DNA from: Lecanicillium sp. G3
Lineage: Eukaryota; Ascomycota; Sordariomycetes; Hypocreales; Cordycipitaceae
Length of the DNA: 64,000 nt
Direction of reading: 5' to 3'
Assembly: GCA_037575805.1 (NCBI GenBank)
Contig: JAZHPD010000095.1
Coordinates: 1 to 64,000, forward strand
Each line of letters begins with the position of its first letter. Within the stretch, counting starts at the first letter, position 1. Position numbers and translations under genes: made by a program. A model generated the notes under the pieces. It did not search any database. It worked only from the letters and a program-made list of their open reading frames with translations, and had not been told where the DNA came from. Shown piece after piece: positions 1 to 10,000 of this stretch.

Positions 1-1141
1 CCCCGGCATATCCGACTAACAACCTCGCAGCCGAGAACATCGCCAGCTTCGTCCAGTCCCGCGGCGGCATCCTCACCGTCCAAGACATCGCGTCCTACAA
101 CCTCACCACCCGCCCCGTGCACGCCATCCGCTTCCGCGGCCTCGACGTCCACGGCATGTCGGCGCCCGCCTCCGGCGCCGTCGCCCTGCAGATGCTCCGC
201 GTCCTCGAGCGCTACCCGCCTTCCGTCTGGCGCGAGGACCGCGCCCTCGCCGTGCACCGCCTCGCCGAGACGCAGCGCTTCGGGTACGCGTACCGCGCGA
301 GCCTCGGCGACCCGGGCTTCGTCAAGGGCCACGACATCGGGGCGTACGAGGAGGAGATGCTGGCGGACGAGACGATTGATCGGATTCACGCCGAGCTGCG
401 GGACGCGAGGACGATGCCGCCAAAGGACTATTTTCCGAGCGAGGGGCGGGTCGCGGCGGTGCCGGAGAGCCACGGGACGTCGCACATCGTCGCTGCGGAT
501 AAGTCGGGCATGGCGGTGTCGCTGACGACGACGATCAATGTCAGGTTTGGCGCGCAAATCATGGAGCCCAAGTCTGGCATCATCCTGTAAGCACAATTAG
601 TTTTTAGCACCTCACACCTCGGCATCTATTGCTCGAGTTTTAACTAAGCTAACATGTCCCCGCTCCCAGCAACGATGAGATGGACGACTTCTCCATCCCC
701 GGCGTCAGCAACGAGTACGGCTTCCTCCCCTCCCCCGCCAACTTTATCCGCCCCGGCAAGCGCCCGCTCTCCTCCATGACGCCCCTCATCGCCACCTACC
801 CCAACGGCACGCTCTTCGCGGCCCTCGGCGCCGCCGGCGGCTCGCGCATCACCTCCGCCACCATGCAGACCCTCTGGCACGCCGTCGACCACGGCATGAC
901 TGTGACCGAGGCCGTCCGCCATGGCCGCCTGCACGACCAGCTCGTCCCCAACGTGCTCTCGCTGGAGACGTTCTTCCCGGACTTTGACGCCGTGGCGGCG
1001 GCGATGCGGGAGCGGGGCCACGAGGTCGGGGTGTATCAGTCGAATGCGAGCGCGGTGCAGGCGGTGGGACGGAGGGCGGACGGGTCGTTTGAGGCGGCTG
1101 GGGAGTCGAGGCAGGCGAATGCCGCGGGGTACAGCGTTTGA
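1..1141 (+). CDS. Gamma-glutamyltranspeptidase, 3' part (5' end outside window)
   Basis: Cleaves the gamma-glutamyl bond of glutathione and transfers the glutamyl group to water or amino acids; N-terminal nucleophile family, made as a precursor that cuts itself into two subunits. The reading frame is open from base 3 to 586, then an intron 587-669 (GTAAGC donor, CAG acceptor), then 670-1141. The catalytic and self-cleavage threonine is probably the T of HGTSH at 477-479. The splice rebuilds the family motif GIILNDEMDDF, followed by PLSSM and the AAGGSRI glycine loop near 775-850. The large subunit is only partly present because the gene starts upstream of the window. No break is seen. The 5-oxoprolinase at 7009 acts later in the same gamma-glutamyl cycle. 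Confidence 0.93.
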
Positions 1142-1433
1142 AGCGTGTGTGGGAGATGGCGTTTCAATGTGTGGGTTTGAATATGGATATGCGGGTGTTT
1201 GGATATATCGTTTTAAATGCGTGGTGTTGAGGTGTGGGCTGATTTTTTGGATACAAGTTTGAATATCTACAGCGAAGACGTAGGCTGATTTCCCTAGACT
1301 TATATGTGTGTACGCAGCTTAAGGCACATTTAAGAGACTGGATTTAAATTATAGTAGTGAAAGGGGTATCGCAAAATCTATACCGCATAGCCATGTAATG
1401 TTAATCAAGCAAACAAAACCGTGCACAAACATC

Positions 1434-3247
1434 TCATCGTCGTCTCAGGTCTACCAGGCGCTCCGTCTGGTCAATCCACTTCTGTGCGAATTCGGCCTCG
1501 GTGAAGCGCTTGGCCGACTTGCGGGCGCGCAGTCTGACCTGCAGAGGATCGGGGATGGAGAGCGCCTTTTCGTAGCCTTCCGCAAACTCCTTGGCGGTGG
1601 TGGCGTGGAAGCCTGTATTTGTTAGCGAGTCGATCCAAAAACGTAGAGCCGGATGACAGGGCAAGGAAATCTTACCAGTTGGCTGTCCATCCACCTCGAC
1701 TACAATGTCCAGCTTGGGGCCGCCGCTGTCGTGCACCACCGAGATCAGACCCGCGGCCTGGTACTCGACGACACCGATACCAAAGTGCTCGTTCCACATG
1801 CCGTTGACGCCAACCGACGCCTTGCGCAGCCAGTCGAGAATCTCGGGCCACGATGCGTCCAGATGGAACTCGACGCGGTCCTTGATGCCCAGCTCGTTGC
1901 ACATGAGGCGCAGCTGGTAGACCCTCTTGGAGTCCTGGTCGTCGCGGACGCTGCCCACAAGGACGAGTCTGGCCGTCTTGGAGACCTCGCTGCCGGTGCT
2001 GATGAACTCGTAAAACGACTGCACGATGAGTTGGTGGTCCTTTTCCGGGCGAAACTGCGCAATGTAGATGATGACGGGCTCGCGAGCGCTCTTCTCGCTG
2101 GCCGCTGACACCTCGACCTCCTCCTCGAGCTCCTCGACGGCGACGGGCGGGAACACGGCGGTGATGGGGTTCTTGGCGTCCTTGTGCACGCGGTGCGGGC
2201 CCCAGAGGGACTTGATGTGCGCCTGGGTCCAGGTCGAGTTGGTCATGACGATGTCGATGGAGGCGCCGACCCAGCAGTATACGCGGGCAAAGGCGTGCCA
2301 GTAGATCTTTTTGGCGAGGCCGCGGGCACCGGTACCCTGGCCGCCGTTGACGCCGCGGGAGCCGAGGGGTGAGTCCGGGTCGAGCGACTCGAGCATGTCG
2401 GTCGAGATGGTGGGGTAGTGGACGTAGGCGCCGGTCGGAACGTCGCGGAAGAGGAACTTGGAGAGGCCGAGGACGAAGGCGTAGCCCATGGTGTCGATGA
2501 AGACGTCGGGGACGAGGAGGGAGAAGGCGTCGAGGCCGAGGACGATGGAGCCGAGGGACTGGCCGAGGAGGGTGAAGTAGGGCCAGGTGGACGCGAGTAC
2601 CCAGTCTCGGCGGCTGAGGTAGAGGAACTGGATCGTGGGCGGGTGGAGGTTGATATTGAATCGGCTCTGAGATTTCACGTTAGTTTCGATGTATAGATGA
2701 AGAGTGTTGGTAGGTCGCACCTTGACTCTGGCGATAATGTCATCCTTTGTTACTTCGTGGTCGCCCGTGTAAACGACACACTTTGCCTTTGGCCAACGAA
2801 GCTGCGTAGCACGGATAGCAGCCCAGAGGACGCGTTCACCACCACCTCCGGCATTGCTGAGCATGTTAACCATAAAGTTCGAACATATATGTGTCTGTAC
2901 CGAAAGGCTTACCAGAAAGGGTGGAAGAAGCCAATGATGCCATCCCAGTCCTTGCCCCTGCCCTTGAGCTTGTCCGCCACAACCTCTTCGGCGTCCGAGA
3001 CCTTTTCCCACTCCTCGCTGGAGCTGCTCTTGAGGTCAGAGCTCTCCTGCGACCTGCTGTTCTCCTCGTCCATGACCGTGACGAGGACAGACCTGCGGCC
3101 CTCCGTCTTCTTCTTCAACAGGTACCCCGCGAAGATGCCGACGTAGCGCAAGGCAATCGGGCCCAGGGCCACGGCGAGAATCGGTATAGCGGCAATGACG
3201 GAAGCCATGACGGCTAGCGTCCGGGGCTCGAGCCCGAGAAGAGTCAT
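1434..3247 (-). CDS. ALG11: ALG11, GDP-mannose:glycolipid alpha-1,2-mannosyltransferase
   Basis: Adds the fourth and fifth mannoses to the dolichol-linked oligosaccharide on the cytosolic face of the ER, for N-glycosylation. The model has four exons: 3247-2913, 2856-2721, 2666-1676 and 1612-1434, giving 546 aa. Exon 1 carries a hydrophobic segment (about residues 15-45) that should be the membrane anchor. The splice 2912-2857 restores FHPFCNAGGGGERVLW, the family's nucleotide-sugar loop. TLLGQSLGSI, SYVHYPTISTDM-like, QFRPEKDH and MWNEHFGIGVVE with SGGPKLDIVV are typical GT4/ALG11 motifs. Two introns (2667-2720, 54 nt; 1613-1675, 63 nt) are multiples of three and have no stop, so they could be mistaken for exon. 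Both have CTAAC branch points, and dropping them restores the family alignment. The start could also be the ATG at 3208. Confidence 0.93.
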
Positions 3248-3981
3248 GTTGGTTGTTCGTTTTAGGGGTGTCGCATTCGCAGTAACGGATAACGCGGCGG
3301 CGGGCGGCGGAGCGAACGGATCGCGACGGGGGGCGAGGATCGAACCCGGGGACGGAAGCAGACAAATCCAAGATTATTTATATGCCTGATAAAACAGAAA
3401 TGCCACAGAGGTAGCAATGCAATTAAAGCCTCGTAGGAAAGTAAATATGAAGAAGAAAGTGTCTGGCAAACGGAGAAACGAGCGACGGCCGACATTCGCC
3501 TTGAAAGCTGTCCACAGGGAGCTTTTCTCAAAACTTGGCCATTGGCAGGCAGTGCCGGCCCAGCTTCCAGGCGCCAGCTGCTCACTGTCAGGTGTTAAAA
3601 AGGGTCAGGCTCCACTTGGAAATGTGGCAGCTGCAGGCGATTTTGGCGGGGGACCGTGGCGGGCAGATGGCCGGCTTCAGGGGCGATCCTTACAGGCGGT
3701 TCCAGCGCTGCACGTCCCCGGGGCCGGCCTCTGATTGACCCGCTGCACGGAGTACGACGCCTGCAAACCCTGAGCCGGTGCTCGAGTGCGCTGTACTGCG
3801 GCTGTGGCTTGAACTTGTGGCGCCTCTGCCTGACCCGCTGTATTTTTCTCAAACGCCGGGTGACGACGGCAACCTCAAGTCTTGAGTTTGCCCGTCAGGT
3901 GAGCGAGCTTCTGCACTCAATCTCACTCCAGTCTGTCGCTTTCCGCCAATACCTCGACCCCGACCAAAGGAATGGCTCGCC
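3248..3981. other. Intergenic, between divergent ALG11 and COX18
   Basis: This 734-bp gap must hold both promoters, since the two genes point away from each other. No gene is visible. There is a TACGGAGTA-like site (CACGGAGTAC, 3746-3755). A GGTTCGATCC-like string on the minus strand (near 3340) resembles a tRNA T-loop, but no acceptor or anticodon stem accompanies it. Confidence 0.6.
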
Positions 3982-5037
3982 ATGTCACATCTACAACGTC
4001 CAATTAGCGGCCTCCTTGTATCCCGGCCGGGGGCCAACCGCATACACCTCGGCGCAGCATCATCACCGCCCTCGTGGCGTCTCCAGCGGCTGCAACCGCA
4101 ACCGCAACAGCGCCGCACCCTCTTCACCGAGACACTCAATGCCACCGTCACATCCGCCTCGGACATCTTCACGCTGATCCACGGCGCCGGCGTACCCTGG
4201 TACCTCACCATCCCCATCGTCGCGCTGGGCGTCAACGTCGCCGTCAGGCTGCCCTTCCAGATGTACCAGCAGAAGCTCGACAACAAGCGCGTCCAGCTCA
4301 AGCCGCTCCTCGTCGCCTGGTCGTCGCGCCACGCCATCGCGTCGCCGCACAAGGCGTCGCCGCTGGAGCACAAGAAGCACGTCGTCAAGATGACGGAAAA
4401 GTCGCGGCGCAGGCTGTACAAGGAACAGGGCGTGCAGTCGTGGAAGATTCTGCTGTCGCTGACTTCCATGGTGCCGTTTGCCATCATCTCAGAGGCGCTG
4501 CGGCGGCTTTCCGGCGTTTCCAGCTTCACGTCAGGAGCTGCGCCATCGGTAGAGGGCGCGGCAACGAGGGTAGTCGAGTCGGCTTCGCAGGTCGTGCAGG
4601 CAGCGGGCAACACGGGCGTTGACTTTTCGCTGCAGAACGGCGGCTGTCTCTGGTTCACCGACCTCATGGTGACGGATCCATACTTTGGTCTCCCAGCCAT
4701 CTGTTCCGCGCTCCTGGCCGTCAACATATGGGGCCGCATGTCAGTAAAAGACTGGCGCAACGGCCTGCTAGAGCATCGGCCCGGCGAGTCCGTCACGCAA
4801 AAGCTGGGTAGAGGCATATTGAGGTTATCCTTCTTCATTCCCTTCTTCCCTCTTTGCTTTACACACTTGCCCAGCTCTGTCTTTTTATACTGGGCTGCCA
4901 ATTTCGCAATGCAGATTGTCAATGTACGACTTGTCAAGCGCTTGTATCCAGCCAAGCCGGTGCATCCTACCTTTGTGGCGGGGGAGCCCAAAGTTATACC
5001 ATACGTTACGAGGGAGGGCACCAAGAAGAAAGAATAG
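3982..5037 (+). CDS. COX18: COX18/OXA2-type mitochondrial inner-membrane insertase
   Basis: Member of the YidC/Oxa1/Alb3 family; COX18 exports the C-terminal domain of the mtDNA-encoded Cox2 across the inner membrane. A single exon encodes 351 aa. The N-terminus is Arg-rich and lacks acidic residues (about 1-45, with RRTLF), consistent with a mitochondrial presequence. A hydrophobic segment GVPWYLTIPIVALGVNVAVR (about 70-89) matches the first Oxa1 membrane span. Further spans lie near WKILLSLTSMVPFAIIS, YFGLPAICSALLAVNIW and LSFFIPFFPLCFTHLPSSVFLYW, the last being the family's LPS-VFLYW signature. The long charged loop after span 1 and the absence of a long C-terminal coiled coil favour COX18 over OXA1. 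It converges on PEP12 with 164 bp between stop codons. Confidence 0.87.
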   Translation: MSHLQRPISGLLVSRPGANRIHLGAASSPPSWRLQRLQPQPQQRRTLFTETLNATVTSASDIFTLIHGAGVPWYLTIPIVALGVNVAVRLPFQMYQQKLDNKRVQLKPLLVAWSSRHAIASPHKASPLEHKKHVVKMTEKSRRRLYKEQGVQSWKILLSLTSMVPFAIISEALRRLSGVSSFTSGAAPSVEGAATRVVESASQVVQAAGNTGVDFSLQNGGCLWFTDLMVTDPYFGLPAICSALLAVNIWGRMSVKDWRNGLLEHRPGESVTQKLGRGILRLSFFIPFFPLCFTHLPSSVFLYWAANFAMQIVNVRLVKRLYPAKPVHPTFVAGEPKVIPYVTREGTKKKE

Positions 5038-5201
5038 ACCGTGGAACTACTTCCAGAAAACCAATGTACACTAGTAGATTCAAGCTTGTTAATAATGACT
5101 GTATAAATGAATACCAATACTCCAGACTCCGGCGCACGCCATCAAGATGCAATACAACCCATCTGTATCTCACACAATTCCCATCAATCAGAAATCGTAC
5201 A

Positions 5202-6047
5202 TCAACCGAGAACAACGGCCAGAATGACAATGGTCAAGATGATGCCGAGAATCAGCAGCAAGCAGAAGCTCTTGTTGCGGGCCGCTTTCTGATATCTTGC
5301 CGCCTGTCGGTTCTCAATGTCGGCCTGTCTCGTGTCGTCGCGGACATTCTCGACATTGTCCACAATCGTGCCCAAGGTCTCGCCCTGCTCGCTGACAATG
5401 TGCGCCACCTGGCGGAACAGCACGTTCAGGTCGCCGACGCCCTGCTCGATGTTGCGGATCTCCTCCTCGCGCTCAATGATCAGCGCCTCCTGGAAGTCGA
5501 CCTCATCCTGGTCGGCAACCTGCGTAAACTCCTGGCGCTGGAGCTGCTCCAGCTGGGCGCCCGACTCTCCACCCTCCTCACCGTCCTGGACCGCGCGGGC
5601 GGCGGAGACGGAAGCCCGCTCCCGGTCGAGGGCCTTTCGCTGCAGGCCCTGGAACTCTTGCAGGGCAGCCTGGAAGTCGCTCGAAACCTTGGTCTGTTCG
5701 TATTTCTGTTGTTTCTATTCCGTATGTTAGCATTTTCATCCTTTGTCCGTGCTTCTTTTCCTCGTGCGTACCGAGAGATCCTCCCATGACTGAAACTTCT
5801 TGACGCCCTCGCCAATATCGCGGCACACCTCGCGCGACTTTTCCATCGTCTTGTGCACGCGCTCCCGCAGACGCGGCGTGTCCTTCTTCGTGCCCAGCAC
5901 TGTAAGGTCGTTGGACAGCTTGCGGTTATTGGTGAGCAGCGTCTGCAGCTTGCCCTTGAGCTCCGACTGCAGATCGCGGAACGCAGGATCGTCCGAGTAG
6001 CCGGTGGACTGGCCGGCCTCCAGGTTCGCGGCGCGATCGAACGACAT
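5202..6047 (-). CDS. PEP12: PEP12-like endosomal syntaxin (Qa-SNARE)
   Basis: Tail-anchored SNARE for vesicle fusion at the late endosome/prevacuolar compartment. Exons are 6047-5772 and 5714-5202, giving 262 aa. The intron 5715-5771 has a GTACGC donor and GCTAAC branch point; an alternative acceptor 9 bp downstream would drop three residues (KQQ). The N-terminal half is a helical Habc-like region beginning MSFDRAANLE. The SNARE helix runs through REEEIRNIEQGVGDLNVLFRQ and SEQGETLGTIVDNV, with the family's glutamine layer. The C-terminus is a single hydrophobic span ending LAVVLG, typical of a tail anchor. An upstream in-frame ATG (6152) would add 35 unlikely residues, so 6047 is preferred. 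Other endosomal or vacuolar syntaxins remain possible. Confidence 0.86.
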
Positions 6048-7008
6048 GGCTACTGGTTTATGAAAGACTCGTTCTATCGGGGTATATTGTGTGCAGATGC
6101 CGGGCTGTGTCTGATCGCTGCAAAATGAACCGCTGTTGATGTAGGGTCCCAAGTGTTGTGCTCAGATGACGCCGAGCGCGGCCGCTACGTAACCAACCTT
6201 CAACGGCCAATGAAAGCGGGTCTGCCTTGCCCAGCTGCCTGAGAAATATGGGGCGGCCTGCTATCGTGTGTTAGGTAAGCAATAAGCATGTATCCAGGTA
6301 CCTGGTACGTACCGCCAAGTATCCGCTTGTAGTATGAGGCTGGATTTGTACAAAGCAGCGCTGAAAGTGAATTTTGAATATTATTGCAAACTAGAGGGCT
6401 TAGTGTATCGCTCTTTAGCGTGTTGCATCTGCTCGACTTTGCTAGTGCAGCGCTGCTGCAACCACACAGACCTTTGGCTACTGAGACACGCAGTATGTAC
6501 GATGGGTACACAGTGCTATAGGCAGCTATAGCTTCGCGGTTAGGCACACTCCATCTCCCCAAAGAATAACCACAAGCACACTCAATATATCCGTTGGCGG
6601 ATTCTCCCTAGCACTCACAAGCTCTTCTCCGCACATAGAATTACAGCGTATGAAAACTCGATACGGTCCATGAGCGGATGCGGAGCCGTAAGTGGTGGGC
6701 TGGCGGAGGTGGAACCCCGCCGACGCTTCACCTTGAGGACACTGCCTGGCGCGACATTTTTCATTTACTATAAAATTCATACAGACAACTTTTTCATATT
6801 CATTTGCAAGATATTAAGGGTATAAACCTCTCAAAGACTTCGTTTTCGTTGGAGTGGCAGACACATCTACAGTGGTCTCTAGCTATCAGTCTGGCGGGGC
6901 TTCCATTTTGGGCTATCGAGATACCAATCGCCCTCACACGCCGCCAACCTTTTTCTCCTTGCTTTCATTTTTGCCACATCTCCTGCCAGATCTCTCACAC
7001 ATCAAAAA
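6048..7008. other. Intergenic, PEP12/OXP1 shared upstream region
   Basis: This 961-bp gap separates divergent genes and so holds both promoters. No gene is supported: open frames are short and unlike known proteins. Just upstream of OXP1 the leader becomes pyrimidine-rich (about 6940-6990). Confidence 0.6.
6769..6775 (+). promoter_or_regulatory. Candidate TATA box of OXP1
   Basis: TATAAAA lies 234 bp upstream of the 5-oxoprolinase ATG, and a pyrimidine-rich stretch follows before the start codon. Position and sequence fit a fungal core promoter, but the transcription start is not known. Confidence 0.4.
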
Positions 7009-10000
7009 ATGGCAGATTCATCAAGAACCCGCGGCATCCGCATCGCCATTGACCGTGGCGGTACCTTTACCGACTGCGTGGGCGAGCACAATGGCGAAGA
7101 AATCATCATCAAGCTGCTCTCAGAGGACCCCGCAAACTACAAGGATGCGCCGCTCGAGGGCATCCGCCGCATCATGAGCCACTTCACAGGCCGCGATATC
7201 CCTCGCGGCGAGCCCCTGGAAACCTCTGATATCGACTCCATCCGCATGGGCACAACCGTCGCCACCAATGCCCTGCTGGAGCGCAAGGGCGAGCGCATCG
7301 CCATGATCGTCACAAAGGGCTTCAAGGACTGTCTGACCATTGGCAACCAGTCGAGACCTCGCATCTTTGACCTGGCCATCCGGAAGCCCGATGTTTTGTA
7401 CGAGCAGGTTGTCGAGGTTGACGAGCGTGTTACGCTGGAGGACTACGCCGAAGACCCAGAGAGAACTGTCACTGAGGCCGATGCTGTAGCCGGCACTGAG
7501 GCTGCGCAGAGCAAAGAGCTAATTCGCGGACTGTCTGGCGAGACGGTGCGCGTGATGAAGCGTCCCAATACTGAGGAAATTAGGGCCCAGCTGAAGGAGG
7601 TCTACGACCAGGGCATTCGCAGTATCGCCATCTGTCTTATGCACGGCTACACGTTCCCCGACCATGAAGCTGCCATCGGCAAGATCGCCAAGGAGGTTGG
7701 CTTCACACATATCTCGCTTAGCCACGAGCTCATGCCCATGATCAAGTTAGTTCCGCGTGCCACATCGGTCTGCGCCGACGCATACTTGACTCCTACTATC
7801 AAGAAGTACATCGACGGCTTTCAGTCTGGATTCGCTGGCGGCCTGGGCACTCGAAGTGTTCAAGAATCGTCCGGTCCCCGAGGTGCTCGTTGCGAGTTCA
7901 TGCAGAGCGACGGTGGTCTTGTTGATGTGGAGAAGTTTACCGGCCTCAAGGCCATCTTGTCTGGCCCCGCTGGCGGTGTTGTCGGATACGCCATTACGTC
8001 TTACGACGAAAACACAAAGACACCCGTTATTGGCTTTGACATGGGCGGCACCTCCACGGATGTATCACGATACGGCGAGGGCAGATATGAGCACGTCTTT
8101 GAAACGACTACTGCTGGTGTCACTATCCAGTCGCCGCAGCTCGACATCAACACAGTCGCTGCAGGCGGTGGCTCTCGTCTCTTCTTCCGCAACGGCCTTT
8201 TTGTCGTCGGCCCCGAGTCAGCCGGCGCCCACCCCGGTCCCGCATGCTACCGCAAGGGTGGTCCCGCCACTGTCACGGATGCCAACTTGTATCTCGGACG
8301 TCTGCTGCCCGAGTTCTTCCCCAAAATCTTTGGCAAGAATGAGGACGAGGGTCTCGATATCGAGGCCAGCAGAAAGGTTCTCCAGGAGCTGGCGGACCAG
8401 ATCAACAGCGAGACCGGCAAGAAGATGACCGCCGACGAGGTCGCCTATGGTTTCCTGACCGTTGCCAACGAGGCCATGACGCGCCCCATCAGATCCATCA
8501 CAGAGGCCAAGGGCCACGACTCCTCGAAGCACAGGCTCGCCACCTTTGGTGGTGCGGGTGGACAGCACGCTGTCGCGATTGCTGAATCTCTCGGTATCAG
8601 CCAGATTCTCGTGCATAGATATTCTTCGGTGTTATCAGCCTACGGCATGGCTCTGGCCGACGTCGTCGACGAGCGCCAGGAGCCTGAGTCTTCCGTCTGG
8701 GTTGATAGCGGCGACGTCATTGCCGACCTGCAGTCCAAGATGGAGAAGCTCAAGGAAAAGTCGCGCGCTGCACTCAAGGAGCAGGGCTTTGACGCAAATG
8801 AGGTTGTCTTTGAGGAGTATCTCAACATGCGCTACCGCGGCACGGAATCCGCCCTCATGATTGTCAAGCCCACCGAGGCTGAGATCAAGGAGTCCTACGA
8901 CGGCAAGGCCTGGCCCTTTGGTCAGGCTTTCGTCAACCAGCACCGCTATGAGTTTGGTTTTACCCTTGACGAGCGCGACATTATTGTGGATGACGTCCGC
9001 GTCCGCGGTATTGGCCGCAGCTTCCGCAACAACGAAAAGACGGTTGATGAGCAGCTCAAGACCATCAAGCGCCAGGACGTCACTCAGTCGAAGCGCCACA
9101 ACACGCAAGAAGTTTACTTTGAGGGTGGCCGCACCAAGACGCCCATTTACAAGTTGGAGAACCTTGACATCGGTGACGTCGTTCCCGGCCCTGCCATGCT
9201 CGCCGACGGAACCCAGACTATCGTGGTGACGCCGAGCACCAAGGCTCTTATCACGGGCACCCACGTCATTCTGGACCTTGAAAAAGAGGTTTCCAAGGAC
9301 GACTCGCAAAAGTCCGCTGAGCGCGAGGTCGATCCCATCTTGCTGAGCATATTTGGCCACCGCTTCATGGCGATTGCTGAGCAAATGGGCCGCGCCCTGC
9401 AGAAGACGAGTGTAAGCACCAACGTCAAGGAGCGCCTCGACTTCTCTTGCGCCATCTTCGACGCCGAAGGTGGCCTCGTCGCCAACGCGCCTCATTTGCC
9501 CGTCCATCTCGGCTCCATGTCGACGTGTGTCCGCCGCCAGGCCGAGATCTGGAAGGGCAAGCTCGAAAAAGGCGACGTCATCGCCTCTAATGACCCCTCG
9601 TACGGCGGCACCCATCTTCCCGACATCACTCTCATCATGCCGGCCTTCGACGAGAGTGGCTCGCGTATTCTGTTCTACGCCGCGTCCCGCGCCCACCACG
9701 CCGATATTGGTGGCATCACGGCTGGTAGCATGCCTCCCAACTCGCGCGAGCTCTACCAGGAGGGTGCCGTCTTCAAGAGCGAAAAGATTGTCAGCAAGGG
9801 CAAGTTCGACGAGAAGCGCATCACTGAGATTCTCTACGACGGCCCCGCTCAGTTCCCTGACTGCAGTGGCACGCGATGCCTGGCGGACAACATCAGCGAC
9901 ATGCGCGCCCAGGTGTCGGCCAATAAGAAGGGCATCTCCCTGATTGAGACTCTGATTGAGGAATACGGCGAGGAGACTGTGCAGTTCTACATGATCAATA

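Noticed and set aside
3300..3372. tRNA-like T-loop (minus strand GGTTCGATCC)
   Set aside because: The T stem does not pair fully, and no acceptor, D or anticodon stem fits within 70-100 bases.
3849..5117. Minus-strand 422-codon open frame over COX18
   Set aside because: It lies opposite a well-supported gene; its composition (many Ser/Thr/Arg) is what reverse reading of biased codons gives, and no motif is seen.
8635..9699. Minus-strand 354-codon frame inside OXP1
   Set aside because: It is a shadow of the 5-oxoprolinase gene, rich in Leu/Gly/Val/Asp with no domain.
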